In this document: in pieces, positions 1 to 14,000 of the stretch
How the letters are laid out: each line of letters begins with the position of its first letter
Position numbering within the stretch: the stretch's first letter is position 1
NCBI RefSeq assembly: GCF_000002995.4
Contig: NW_025062284.1
Location: forward strand, 186,001-250,000
DNA length: 64,000 nt
Reading direction: 5' to 3'
DNA from: Brugia malayi
Lineage: Eukaryota; Nematoda; Chromadorea; Rhabditida; Onchocercidae
Translations under genes and position numbers: made by a program
Notes under the pieces: generated by a model
Seen by the model: the letters and a program-made list of their open reading frames with translations, nothing else
What the model was told of the DNA's origin: nothing
Database searches by the model: none

Positions 1-745
1 TTGCCCTTCCCTTCCCTTCCCTTCCAGCTATCCAAACTGCCCACAAAAAACTGACATTAGACAGAATGAGTTAGCTGCTCCTTGCTGTTGTCTTATCATT
101 ATCAGTGACAAGAATGAATGAAATACTGCACTACAACAGTTTTATTCTACTATAAAAGAGTCTCTATTAGAGTAGACAGGTATACTTCATCATTATAAAC
201 TTATAATAATCAAAAGATGAGAGATTAATGGTAACAAAGAATAAAACTTCACTTCACTTCACTTATCTCACCTTTCCTGATCGGATGTCACCGAATAATT
301 TGTAAATTGTAAAAGGCTTATATTCGAGTTGCAGGAGAATTTAATTTAATTCAAATTTATGAGGAATGGGATGGATATAGGAGTTTCAATTTTAAATAGA
401 TAACTCTGTCTGTTCGAAAAGCTCATCCTAAACATTTTAATTGTTTTATCTGCTTGAAAGAAATCAGATGTCAACTTTCTCCGCTGCTTATATCCATCTT
501 TGGATTAGAATCTTTCGGCTCGAGAAGTATTTCAATTTTGTTTCAAACTTTCTTTCATCTCAAATTTCAATCTCTCCCACTCAGTTGTTTATTCTTAGCA
601 CTTAATCACTAAGACTAATGTCTGAATATTATGTGTATTTGTTGTTGACTTGTTACTACTTAGTACACATATATATCATTACCTGAATTACTTTTAGATT
701 TCTACGTCCTCTCAGGCCCTCATAATTAGTACAATTTTCAATTAC
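1..745. other. Upstream flank of the apyrase gene, with simple pentamer repeats
   Basis: I see no coding exon here. The first 26 bases are a CTTCC pentamer array cut by the window edge. A short ACTTC array of about four copies lies at 246-264. The rest is AT-rich and probably holds the 5' UTR and promoter of the apyrase gene, whose ATG is at 746. Confidence 0.5.
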
Positions 746-3241
746 ATGGTTAATCTCGAAACACGTTCAAGAATTCGGAAGGATGGTGTTCACCGACTAT
801 CATTCACCGGTTCCTCCCTTACTACTACTGTGCTTATAGTCACTTTATGTGCAGCATTTATTGCACTAACCAAAAATATGCAGAAACCTGGATGCTATCG
901 TCGACCATATAATACATCACAGCTTGGTAAGTAACTTTAGTAATTTTCCACAGGAATGTCCATTTTATTATGTTTGTTGCCTTCATTCTTTTAATTCATC
1001 TATTGATTTTATTATGATTGCATAGTTAATGTTTTGTTCTTCTCAGAGAGAGTGAAGAGCCAACTGAAGTAATTTGTTCCAAGCTTATCAATGTCTAAAG
1101 TTTTTTGTGTTCATGTTGAACCGTTTTTATTGCGCCTAACATTTCACTTATGCTTTGAACAAATGATATTTTTGAGAGGACTACTGTATATTTGTTATAA
1201 TCTTCGTATGTGGTGGCAGTTTTCTTGACAAGATTTTTACATAGGTCATGAAGTTTTGTTGGCTGATGGATCTCATCAGTTTCGTATAATGGTTGTGACA
1301 GATCTTGACAAGAGCAGTAAGCATCCGACAGAAGAAAATCAATGGCAGAGCTTCATAGAATTTGGTATTCTCACAGTGAATAAGGATTACACTGAAGCAT
1401 CTCTTAAATGGAATAGCAATGAACAGGTGGAGCATTAAATATATTTATTGTCACTTTTTTTGAATTGCATATTTTTGAAAATTCTTGTGTTTTCTCTGTG
1501 AAGTATCACCATTCAAATCATCCGATATCATTGCTTGCGAGAGTTGTGCAGGTTTCTTGAAACTGGTGATATCTTTTACTAACTGTGGTATAAAATGGCC
1601 CAGTATGCATGCATAAGTTTTTCATGTAGATTTCACTTTATTCGACAATTGCTGGTGGTGGACGGTCGATGGAACTATCTGATCTTGTCGTTTTTGATGG
1701 GAAATTGTTATCAATAGATGATCGAACCGGAATTATTTATCGAATCGAAAAAGACATGGCTTATCCTTGGGTTTTTTTATTTTTTATTTTTTTGTTCTTT
1801 TTGACTTCTGTTGTAAAGATCTTGTCATTTTTTCTGAACTCTATTTTTGAAAATTTTTTACTTTTGCAATAGCATGAAAGAATTGCATCAATTCAAGATT
1901 TACCTCAGTGATGGTGCTGGAAATGCAACCAAAGGTTTCAAAGGTGAATGGATGACGGTGAAAGATGGTAATCTTTACGTCGGTGGCCTTGGGAAAGAGT
2001 GGACAACAACAGAAGGTGTATTTGACAACGAGGATCCTATGTGGATCAAGGTACAGCCTCGTATTCATGGGAAACTTTGATATTATTTATTAACTTTTTC
2101 CTATTTAATGGTTTGTAGGAAGCTGTAAGTGATGGTTGTGATTATAATAGAAGTTGTTGAAATCATCCGACGGTTTTTCGGAACATTTTTTATTTTATAT
2201 AAAAGACGCATTATACTGAATAATCGAGTATTGGGCTGATTGAATTAAAAATTTTTTTATTATCACTAAAATTTATCCGTCGCTTCTGGTTTCTATAAAC
2301 TTAATTGAGAATAGTCTCTTTTAAAAGATTTCAGCTTGTAACTCCCGAGGGTAGTGTCGAGCATATCAGTTGGGTTAATGAATACAAGAAATTACGTTCT
2401 GCAGTTGGGATTGAGTGGCCTGGTTATATGGTACACGAATCAGTTCAGTGGTCAGAAATCTACAAAAAGTGGTTCTTCTTGCCCAGAAGAGCTAGTAAGC
2501 AAGTATACAACGAAGCAGAGGATGAAGAAAGAGGTTAGTAGACATTTAGGTTGTGTACACTGAATCGTATGATTCGAAATCTAATCGTCATACTCTTTGA
2601 ATTTTTGGAAATTTGGAACTAGGCTGTAGGCTATAGATTTTTTTAATAATTCATATTCTGAATGTGAGTACCCCTTTTTTCTGAATGTGAGTACCCCCAA
2701 ACATTTTTGCCTACCTACCCTACTTGTAATAATGACGAGACAATATAGCTGTACACGATTGGACTACATTGCGATGAAATACAGTAGTATATTGAGCTTA
2801 TATCAAGTAAATTTCGAGTTTTGCTACCACTTAGATTAACATATGAGAAGAGTGAAATTAAGAGATATTCTGGATTCAACTAGTTAGCTACATAGATCGG
2901 ATTTGAAGACCTCAGTATGACAAACAAATGGACTAAGTTAGCTTATTGTTATACACATGTTCCCTATTTCAGGAACTAATTATTTGCTTTCTGCTTCGGA
3001 GGACTTTTCTGACATAAAATACCAACAGATTGGGCCATTAAGCAGTACAAGAGGCTTCTCAGCTTTCCAATTTGTTCCTGGTACTAGTGATCGAATAATT
3101 GTGGCATTAAAATCGGAGGAAAAAGACACATTACCAGTAGCCAGTTACATAACAGTATTTAATCATGAAATGGGTCATATCTTGCTCGAAGAAATGCCAC
3201 TCTTTGGCAAGTTCAAATATGAAGGAATAGCATTTGTCTGA
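746..3241 (+). CDS. apy-1: Calcium-dependent apyrase, CANT1 family, signal-anchored
   Basis: This is a soluble calcium-activated nucleotidase (apyrase) homologue, a family that hydrolyses nucleoside diphosphates such as UDP and GDP in the ER/Golgi. Six exons with matching phases are 746-926, 1245-1426, 1630-1770, 1898-2050, 2335-2533 and 2973-3241, giving about 374 residues (human CANT1 is about 400). Residues 23-42 are hydrophobic, so the protein looks type II membrane-anchored. Conserved blocks are [85 protein letters not shown] and a terminal KYEGIAFV. The start is the first ATG ahead of the anchor. Family assignment rests on remembered CANT1 blocks and is very secure. Secreted apyrases of blood feeders belong to this family, but the anchor here argues for an intracellular housekeeping role. 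Confidence 0.94.
2655..2699 (+). repeat. Short tandem duplication in the last apyrase intron
   Basis: The motif CTGAATGTGAGTACCCC occurs twice in direct succession, separated by a T-rich spacer. It lies in the intron between apyrase exons 5 and 6. Each copy contains GTGAGT, which resembles a splice donor, but no exon precedes it in frame. Confidence 0.7.
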
Positions 3242-4498
3242 AATATCTGAATAGAATTATCGAATCTGTTGTAAAGGATTTCAATTCAATCCATGAAATT
3301 CTTTTCTTACTGCCTCGAAAGATAGAATTGTAAGCATAATATTTTATTCCTTTATTTTCTATAACACAAATATCTTTTTTAAAATATGACTGATATTAGT
3401 GATTAGATAATGAATCTCTGAAGGATTTTGCAAAAGATATGAGGTATTTGATGCATAGTTTTGAAACTAAATGAAATGAATTTTTTTTTTTTGAATGCCG
3501 GAAGTCATTAACATGCAAAAATCCTAACAATATATTCACTTTAATGTGTTTTCCAGTGATGAAAAATCATACGGTTGTACAAAGAGACAGTGATATATTT
3601 TAATATGTAAATATGGTGTGTACTCTTTGAAGCATGAGAGAGTAGAAATTTTTGTCGTTGATGACAGTGCTTTCACTAACATTTTTGTTTTAACATTAGC
3701 TCATATTTTCCCTTTGGTGATTGCCGTACATGATCGGGAAACTTTTTTTTTTTTCTGTTATTTATTAGTTATTTTTCGGAATTTTTAACCTGTAAGTGCC
3801 TTCATTTTATATTTTTATTTTATGCTTCATTTTTTGAACATATTGATAGCGATTGTTGTAGTTTACATTAACTTTATTTATATTCATGCACTTTATATTT
3901 TTCATCTGATTTCCATTAATTATTTGTTAATAGTAACTTCATCAGAGCACTAGTTTAGGTTTCAGAAACGGACGAATGTTTGGAATTTTGTTAAGGAGCT
4001 AATCTGTCTCGATAAAGTTGTCTGCAACAGCATTATGTATCACGAAGTATTAAGCAGCTTTATCTACATATGAGTACTGCTTCTTTCATCCTTTGTTACG
4101 TGTCATCAATAACATTTCTAAGTTGATTGATTCATTCTTTTGTTTTTAATTCTGTTCGGACTGATCTATTTGTATATGAAGTAGCTTATTTTGAGTTCAT
4201 GTATTAGGTTTTCATACAGGAAGGAAGTGGACTAATTCGCTATGTTTGAATCTTCTAGAATTTTCTTCAATTTTTTGGATATTAGTAATTGATGGACGGT
4301 TCTCCTGACTCAGTTTCATTTCAGTTCCGTGATTGGAACGATATAACAGTATGAGTTTCGAAAGAGATTTCTAAAATAATTGGTTCATTATGGCAATGAG
4401 CTGTGTTTGCTATTCTACGTATATTTTACGGCTATCGATTATATGCAGCAGATGGAAATAATTTTTCGGCTGTAGGATTTAGAATATTTCAGGCAATC
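3242..4498. other. Intergenic: apyrase 3' region and copper transporter upstream region
   Basis: AT-rich with several poly-T runs (for example 3481-3492 and 3743-3756). I see no conserved coding exon on either strand. The probable acceptor ahead of the next gene ends at 4492. Confidence 0.5.
4483..4498 (+). promoter_or_regulatory. Probable spliced-leader acceptor of the copper transporter gene
   Basis: A pyrimidine-rich TATTTCAG ends at 4492, six bases before the ATG. No upstream coding exon is visible, so this is more likely a trans-splice than a cis-splice acceptor. This is inference from nematode gene structure. Confidence 0.45.
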
Positions 4499-6243
4499 AT
4501 GAGTACTGCACTGAGTCCCGAACATGGAAGGTTGAATGCATCTCCGACAAACACCAGTGGTTTTTCAGGGTTTGATCGGTTAAGTAGTGTGAAAAGCTTT
4601 TTGGATGAACTAGCGAATGATTATAAGGAACCAGGTGCTCTTAATTTACTTGATTATGTTTGTTATCAGTAGAAAGATATATGTTATGAAACAAAAACCA
4701 CACTGTAGCACTGGTTGTGTTGCCCGGCATCAGCTAAAGTTCCGGTGGTGTCATTCGCATTGCAGTATATCCGGAAGGCGTTGTTAAAAGAAAAAAATAT
4801 AAGACTGATGTAGGTGAGGTGAAATTAATGTTATCTTGTTAAAATTATATCATCATTGCGTTAATCTGGACCTGCTTATCCTCAATTTGATCTTTCTTAA
4901 AAGCAAGAAGCGAGAAATATTTTCGTATGTTCGTCTGTGTTTGTCACTTGTAAAATACACTTTGCCTATTCTTTTGAAGGAAATCAAGGACATAATATTG
5001 AAATAATGAATAAGGACGAAGTACTTGGATCTAGTGAACAGTTGCACCACCACCACATGCATGGAATGAATGATGAACTGATGAAGCACGGTGGAGGACA
5101 TAACCATCAGCATGGCGAGCATGCTATGAAGATGTGGTTTCATTCTGGTTATCATGAAACAATTTTATTCGAATTTTGGCAAATTGAATCTTTGTATGGT
5201 TAGTTTTTTAATGCTTTTGTTAATCACACTGATCATTTATCTTCTTTAGAGGAGAAGATCAATTCTTACCTTTCAATATATTTTCGTTAAATGTTGATAT
5301 TCTTTTTTATCCTTATGCAAGCAATCAGTTAATCAGTTCATCTTTTTACTCCTTTATATCAATTCACGTTTATTTATCTTATAAAGGTGGAAATAACATG
5401 AAAGAATTAAACGGAACAGTTTCATGAGTAACATAATACTGTTTGGTAGTAATTGCAGGTCTCTTGCTTTCCTGTGTGTTGATTTTCATAATGGCTTGTT
5501 TTTATGAGTGGATTAAATGGTTTCGTGTTTATCTGCAGCTTTCTGCTGCACGATGTCCACCGAGTTGCAATCATGCAGTTGATAAAGGAAAGCAAGATGA
5601 AGTAAAGCAAGATGATGAAAAACGTATTGATTGCAATCGCTTGTCTGTATCAGCACCTCTGACGACCACTCTACCATCTGATTATCACCAGATCTCCAAA
5701 AGGTTTGCATAGTGTTTTAATATTTGAAGAGTATTTTTTTTTTTTTTTTTTTTTAGACGGAGTTTTCTATTTTAATTTGCGTTAGGACAATGTCGAAGTA
5801 TCCAAACTGATTATTGTTGTCGGAGTATATCCAAAGGGATTTTGAAGATTTGGTTTTTGTTTTGTATACTTAAAACTCAAAGTCGTACTTTTTTTCAGAA
5901 CAACAAAGGAAGAGATTTCTGCGAAAATTCGATTCTTGCAAGTATGTACACATTCAGCACTTTATTATTTTCCTTCTTTAACTTCAGATATAGTAAGAGA
6001 TTGTGAAATGTTGACAGGAACGTAGTACAACATTTGAATAGTGTATCATTATAGGCAGTCCTTTATTTTGTACAGTTAACATTGGCATATTGTTTGATGC
6101 TTATCGCGATGACGTATAATGTTTGGCTAACCATGGCTGTAATTGCGGGCGCAGCGTTCGGACATTGGTTATTTGCTATTTTAAAATGTTTTAATCCACA
6201 GACCGACGACTTGGATACATTTGCTACTGATGCATGTCACTAA
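4499..6243 (+). CDS. Ctr-family high-affinity copper transporter (SLC31-like)
   Basis: Ctr proteins import Cu(I) as membrane trimers. Five exons (4499-4634, 4980-5198, 5459-5702, 5899-5941, 6055-6243) close in phase to about 276 residues. The ectodomain contains two possible N-glycosylation sites (NAS, NTS) and a metal-binding His/Met cluster around LHHHHMHGMND and GGGHNHQHGEHAMKMWFH. Membrane helix 1 begins near the exon 2/3 junction (LLLSCVLIFIMACFYEWIKW). Helix 2 carries the diagnostic MxxxM (LMLIAM) and helix 3 a GxxxG-type GAAFG. The C-terminus is DACH, a Cys-His end comparable to the HCH tail of human CTR1. The ATG at 4499 follows an acceptor-like TTTCAG ending at 4492, probably a spliced-leader site. 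An alternative shorter start is the in-frame ATG at 5006. Confidence 0.93.
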
Positions 6244-8006
6244 GAATAATTTCCGAGGTCTCATAAGTAATAGTTCGCTGGTAATAGCATTAATTGTGTT
6301 ACTGAAATATTAACTTAATTTAATAAATTGAATATGTTGTATTTTTCCTTTGTTCGTTGAATGGAGATATTATTTTTTCATTACTGTCTCAGCTTTCTCA
6401 TTAGAAAAACATTTTGATAGGTGTGCTTGGCTTTTTTTCTTGCCGTTAGTCTGTATACCGGACACTATAATTGTGAAGAAAAAAATAGCTAACGAATGGG
6501 ATATCTGGAAATGCATTATCTTCCCATATAAGGATTATCTTATGTTTATAAGTTTAGCATGCTATGTATCGCATGCTGTGCAAGTTTAGCATGCTTTGTA
6601 TTTTCTGAAATATTGGTGATATCCAACATTAACATATCATTCTACTATGTTCATAGCACCAGAGTTGCCTTTTACAATAAAAATATGTGCAGTACTCGCG
6701 ATAGTAATGACACTATATGGTTCTTTCACTTCTGTAGTATGATTTATCTAGGGAGAAAGAGACTTATCGTTATTTATTATTTCAAACAGATTAGGTCATA
6801 TTCATGTTAATTTCACCTCTCAGTTCGAATTCATGTTATAATGTATTTTGTGTTAAGTGTGGGTAGGTTGTCATCCATCAGCAGCTTGCTTACCTAACAC
6901 TGTTTTCCATCCCTTCCTTTTAGTATTTTTCTCATATATTTATTTATTTTGAATACTATTTACTTTTTTCATTCTTACAGATTTCCATCTGTTACGAGTC
7001 ATTCCAGTCTCATGATCAGTAATGACTATTACAGTACAATTACATTAATACATTTATTTCTCATCAGGCTTAACTTAATGTCCAAATATAATTTTTTTGT
7101 ATTGTAAAACCTTCGACAATAATTAATGATTCTAAAGTCGAAATTAAAAGATTCTTTTCTAATATTGAGACCTGTGTCTGTATTTATGTTTAACGGCAAA
7201 ATAATTACCGCATTTGCTGTGTTTTTAACACCGGGAACAAAACATATACAGATGCTGAGGTAGGTACCTCTCCCAGGTTTATGTTTTTGTCTTCTCATTC
7301 TCTTTCTTCAGCTTCTCGGAGTCAAATGTGTCACCATCAACAGAGGAATTCCCTTCCTCTTTTGGTTCCTTACATCTGCAAAATTCAACTCATACTTTCC
7401 CAAATTTTTTCATTAAATTCTTGCACTTTTTTTTGTCTGACGAATAATATACGATTTCAGTTCACTGAAACTCATGTTTTATGTACTGTCGTGTTAATAA
7501 TTCATCTCGAAAATCTCTCCCATGCTGAAAAATCAAAAATGACTTATATAATCGATTAACAACAAGCAGTAGTTATTAAGACACTCTTACGGGTATTAAG
7601 ATTGTGCATGAAAATGAATTATAAGTCATTAACTTTTCCTGATCAGACTGCTATATCCATCCGATGATAGAATTGCTTTTGCAGTTATGCTTTTTTTATG
7701 ATTGAAAAATAATACTTAACAATAGCGTTTGTATTCCGAAATATTTTGTGTGATTGTTGATTAGATATGTGGAAGATAAAGTTGAGGAACATCCAATGAA
7801 TTCTTATATTTGAAGTACAAAATTTAGCTGTGGGAAAAGAATACAAACATTTTATTTACAACAATATAAGTAAATAAAACTGATCTCTTTGAATGACTTG
7901 GTTTTATCAGCGATATCACAATATTTTAAATTCTTTATACGTGATTTCTTGGGAAGGATTATCTCCAAGAGTATCCATAAACTACGCAAAATGTAAACTC
8001 ATCCTG
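6244..8006. other. Intergenic, convergent between copper transporter and VPS41
   Basis: Both flanking genes end here. The region is AT-rich and holds short local duplications, such as AGTTTAGCATGCT repeated near 6552 and 6582. No convincing exon was seen on either strand. Confidence 0.5.
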
Positions 8007-11000
8007 CTAACGTTTTCCATATAAATGCAACCCATAACACATGGGACATCTACTCTCCATAACTGTTTGTCCATCTGAATGAGGGACATATATACAACGG
8101 ATGTGTGCTGAATGTCCACAATCATAAACAATGATGTCACAATTCGCATGTCTGCAGTCAGTGGACTTTTCGCGTTCTAGCAGTACAGCTATCCTAAAAT
8201 CGACTCACTAGCAGAAACAAAAAGAAAGCCTACTGGCCAATGATATTTCAAATTTAATTTGTGTTAATTTTGCAATGAAGAAATTGTTGTTTCACCTGCA
8301 TACAATGCAACATTGCTCGAGACCGATAAAAGTCGAACATTTACGATTTGATAAATATTTTGCAAAAAGATGATTACTGTCGGCTTCTGTTACTTGCAAA
8401 GAGCCGCGTTGCATTTGTACAAGTAGTTCATAATCACGTAAAATTGTTACCAATAAATTCCGTAAACCAGGGATGTTCATCTGTTCAGGAATCTGGAAAC
8501 TCAAAAATTTTGTGACAAAATAGTATATGTTATTCTGAGAATTAGTATACTCAAAGTCGGACCATTATCTAAATGGACCAGTTTCTCACTTACAGAAGCA
8601 GCCCATCTTTTAACTCCTAAAGTCTTAAAATAAAATACAGATTTATAGGAAGTGATCGTCAAAGTTGTCCAGTTGTTAATGCCCTGCCCTTACTATTGAT
8701 CTAACATAACTGGACATAGGTATTCCAGGTTTCCATTTTGTGTATGAGCTTTTTTATATGAGAATTGAGAACCATCTCCATAATATATCTCCCATAAAAT
8801 ACTAAGGATTTGAATTTTAAGAATAAAACTAATAATAGTGATAATACATACTACGTCAGAGAAATGCAAAACTACATATTTAAGTGAAAAAAAGAACCTT
8901 CTCAATAATATTTAATGGATTAACATATTTTCCAGCAGTATTCAAAAGCTCCATGATATGATCCGGTCGTTTCACAGCTGCATCGACTAGTGAATTCCAT
9001 AAATCGGAATCATCGTTTTCGCGACAAAAGTCAATTGCACTATCAATGCGACCAAGCTTATTTACAAGTAAATCTAAAGCTTTCATACGATTTCCACTTC
9101 TTCCCAGCAAATAAACCATCTGCAAATCATATCACTGCTAAAAAAAAAATCACCTGCTAGAGTTTTTGCTCGATAAAGCTGCTAATTTGTAATGATATTA
9201 TGCTATGACCTAATACCAAGCTAACTAACTCCAGGCTTTAACTTGCTTACTCTAGCCTGTGAATTGAGCTTTGTCATATTACTACAATAACACTATTCGT
9301 ACTATCTCTCAAGATGATCAAAAACTTAAAAACTAACAATTAAAGCATCAAATCAGTAAACCTCATTGATGTATTGCTTTTTTTCACAGATGTCAATGGC
9401 TTTTGCTATATCGTAGATTGCTGTTTTTCGGAGGAACGGTAAAAGAAGTTGTGGTTCATTTTCAGCATACAGTTTTATGGCAAAATCGATAAATTCTTCG
9501 CCTTCATTTCTCTCAAATAGTGTGTTCAAATATGCCAACTGAAATACGTTATTTTGTCTTGAATGATTATAATTTTTTGCTTTTTCAAATATTTTAAAAA
9601 TTAAACATAAAAATAAGAGAAAAACAAACCTGCAATTTTGGGTACATTGCGAGCTGAGTTAGAATCGTTTTTGTTGGAAGACTTCCGGCATTTTCAATCA
9701 GCAATCGTATTGTCAGATTCGTATCGATAGCCATCAGTTTTGTTAAATCATTCTTAACCTGCGGCATAAAGATATAACTCAAGCATCCATGCCATCTGTT
9801 CTAGCCTTTTACTCTCGACTTGTATTTGTCAGATTTTATAACCTGCTCAGGATTCAGTTTTCGAGGGGATAAGGTAAATAACACACGAATATTCCTAAAC
9901 ATTCATTACTACAATGCTGTATTTTAAGAAACATTAAATTTTCCGAATGAAATTAGAATGGTTGATACACAGAGGATCGAAGAATTACCAGGTCGAAAAG
10001 GTGATACTTCTCGATGACCTGGAAAACAGTTTTATCGTTTAACATAATATAAAGCATCAAAGCTTTATCATACTTTCGTTCATACAGATAAAGACGAGCC
10101 AGTGATCGATAAATAGCTACGGCATCATTTTCTGATAGTGGATTTACATTATCATGTACAATCCGTTTCATTGCCATATCCGTTATTGCACCTAAACTAT
10201 TATAAATTTTAATTTGAAGTGAGAATGTTCTTCTTCCTTCTGCATTCCTTATTCGGAAAACTTCACCGTAACCATAATGTGCATAAATAGACAGTAATGA
10301 GTAATTAAGATACCAACCTACTCGGAATAAATCCGGATTCCAAACTTTGATCAGGTTATAAAACAAAACTGGATGGTTATGTAATGCAGCAATCAGTACA
10401 CACTGGTAACATTCCGGTTCCAGTTGGGGATCCCTTACTGGGAGATATTTTGCCAACTGAAGGACTACATTATTCTGTTCAAATTCATTTACATAATATT
10501 CCCACAGATCTTTCTGACGTCCACAGACCTTAAAAATCAAATTTTCAAACTGCTCAGATGATATTGAATAAAGTGGACGCATGTCTGTTTGTAAAACTCA
10601 AGGATATATTAATGAAAACTAGAGCAAATCGACTAAACATAAATAAATGGTAGCTAAACAGCTGAAATTATGGAATTTTTTATGAGAGAATATTCATACA
10701 TGATCTAATAAGGAAACAACCTAAAATTAATAGAGAATGTCTTATTCTATATTAAAAACAAAAAAAGGAAGAACAGTGGAATGATGAAATGATTCACTTG
10801 GTAAGAATTTTTACTATCCTATAAATTAAGAATATACTTTTCATAATTGGAGATTCTCATAAAATTATGTAATAAATTCTAAACAAACTGCTTTAAGATT
10901 TGCCGCTGCTTCAGCGAAACGTTTCTGTTTAGTGAGAGAATTCAAATAGCGCTTTCCAATATCGACAGGATCTAAATGCTCAAGTTGAGCTTTGTGCTCA

Positions 11001-14000
11001 TTTGCATATTGCATTGCATCACGAAGCAGGTCATTCTCCAAATACCATCGTACTCGGTCATCGGCCGAACATGGTTGAGCCTTTAACATTTATTTTGCTG
11101 CAGATAGTTGTAAGCAACTAGTTCTAGCCAATGTTCCTGTCACAATTGTTTAGTTGTTTACAATATTATCAATCAAATCACAATCCTATTAAGACTAGTA
11201 TGCAGCTTAGTATCGTTGTGATGCTTTTACTCACAGATGCACCAACCAAAATGTCTTCAATGTCATCCTTGTACAATTTCAAACTATATCGATTTAAGAA
11301 CGAAAAATTGTTTTTTAAAAAAAAAATCTGACCTCAATGAATTCCTGACAGCCAAGCAAAAAGTACACATTTTCATGTGGAACAGAAGACATATGGAACA
11401 AAGTCAGGTTGCCCTGATCACAAGTACACATTTCAATTCTATCTTCGGTGGTCAAACTAAATGTGCTTGAATCTTCAGGTTCCAATAATGCCAGTACCAT
11501 CTCACATTCATTCTGCATAAGTTTGAAAATATTTTGCAAATGGATCACAACGGAAACATTTTAAGATAGGCTCTAATCAATAAATCAAATTTTCTTCACT
11601 CAGAAGTAAAGCTTTTTTTCTAGAATATGGTAGAAAGAAAATGAAGCAGTTATTCCTTCATTCATTCTAACTCTTTTTTAAAACAGATTATTTAAGACCA
11701 CGACGTTATCAAATCTCAATTAAATAAACTCCTAATAAGATGTTTTAAATATTGTGAAAAGAAGTCATGAAAAAATAAAAAAAATGCACATTTTCAACGG
11801 CTGCCTTCTTCATTCCGAAAACTGTTATTTCCTTCCAGAAACAAGATTTATCATCACTAAGAGTGAACGAAATATCAGCTATATACATATCGAATTTCCA
11901 AGCATAATGCACTTCCACTTCTTTCTTTTCGATGGATGAAACTACCTTAACAACAAATTTATGAAAAGAGCTAAATCTAAACTTATTAAAAGCTTGAAAA
12001 AAAGAAGTGTAAAAACTTGCCTGTGAATCAGATGAACCGATAATCATACATATGGAAACAGTATCGTACCATCCGATTGCCAGAGTTTCATTGTTGATCC
12101 AACAGTGAGACGGACGAACTTTGATTGCAAATGTTGATTGTTTTTCATGTGTAGGTTGGACTAATGCAATTAACTGGTTCGCATTTCGGAAATAAAACAA
12201 AATTTTGAGCTTATCAAAAAGTCATAATAAAAAGGAGGTTAAAGTAACCTAATGAAAAATGATATTTTCTTCGATTGATCAATCATTATCAATAATTGAA
12301 ATCATATAAAGATAGTTAACATCTGCAGATTCAATAAATAAAGTAAGACTAGAAAATCATCTACCACTTACTTATCAAATATCCTAGTTCCTGTTTCATT
12401 TGTAAAAGCAATGCAACAACCTTGCCAAGAAATTTGTGTAATTATTCCATCACAGTCCATACCTTCATATAATATCTGAACAAAGCAAGGTTACATTTAA
12501 CTGAAGTAAAATACGAACAGTAGCAAAAGTACTTGTTTCTCGTTTGAATGACCATTTATGTTGAATTGCACAAATTAATAGAATTTTGAAAGGACTGTAC
12601 GATCCAATCACGGACACAAACTACCGTATGATAATCAATGATACGTTTTGAGATACTCACTCTTATTGTGTTGTAGTGAATATTACTGATATAATGTTAA
12701 AAACTATTTGTACCCCCAACAATCGATAAAATTCAAAGGAAAAGAGCAGTTGTTAGGAAACAGAATTCATATAAAATGACCTACGAGTATGTACTTCGAA
12801 AATTATAATCATATAGACGACAACCTTTTCTCTGTAATTTCCGAAAAATGTTCGGTGATGCAGCAACAAATTCCGTTCCCCACTCACAAACATATGACCT
12901 GAACCACGTTTAGTGAAGTCCGGATCTATTGCTACCGATCGTGCAGCTATCTTTAAATCTATAATCTGCAATTACAACAATACAGCGTCTCATATAGTTT
13001 TAAACTTAAAGAGTACTGCTTACAGAAGGGGAGTAATATCCCAATATGTTAACCAGTGCTTTACAGTTATCACATGTTCTTTAACAGCAATAGCATTCTA
13101 CTACCATTCCATATCATAGTATTAAACAAAGAAATAAAATTTTGAAAGTCTCTCTCGTGCTGCTTTTAAAATTAATTTTATTTTCAGAAAAAGATTTAGT
13201 GTTCTTCCAATACTGATAATTTTCTTAAAATTAATTAGGAATTCCGCTTAAAATGTACTCTATTTATGTTTTTCTTAAGGATTCGAAATACTTGCAAATA
13301 AATAATGCTCCCTCTCTAATAAATGACATATAAGATAGTGTGCTTTAAAATAAACAATATCCTAATAAATTTCAAGTAATAATATTGTAAGCAAAAACTA
13401 AAAAAAAAATTGTTCGTTAAACAATACTTGAGCAAATTCGAAGGAAGTAATTCCTGCAACACTGATTCGAGCATCCTGCGAACAACTGACAAAGTATGAT
13501 CCGGTCGGATCAATCGATATTTTTGTAACGGGACATCGATGATGGCGTGCTGTCTAAATCTACGACTGCATAACATGCTAATTTTTTTTTTTTTTTTCAT
13601 AAATTTCTCTTCTAAACTCACTTTATTTTGAAAAGCCAGAAATTTAAATCCCTGAACGAGTAGTTCTAATTTTACAAATATTTACAAAAATAGCAATTTC
13701 TGACATTTCGTTTAGTCTTTGCTCTGACACCTATAAAGTTTGTCTATCAAAGAAACAAATTTCATAGTAGAAAATTCCGATGTATTTTAAAGACATGCAT
13801 AAGACGCATTCGTTTCATGGAAGTAAAATTTCAAATAAGCCAAATAATCTGCGAATTTTTGCTTTGAAATTTGACTGACGATTCATTTTTCGGCAATTCA
13901 TACGGTACATGGAACGGAAGAATTAAAGCTAACACTTTCTGGATGTAAGCTTCCGAAATGATCAATGATATATACATTTCCGGAACGACTACCCAGTGCA

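Noticed and set aside
4403..4672. Stand-alone small gene upstream of the copper transporter
   Set aside because: Its coding part splices in phase at 4634 into the exon at 4980, so it is the first exon of the transporter.
11978..12022. 45-base GC-AG intron in VPS41
   Set aside because: The frame stays open straight through and both readings are in phase, so the intron is not required by the sequence.
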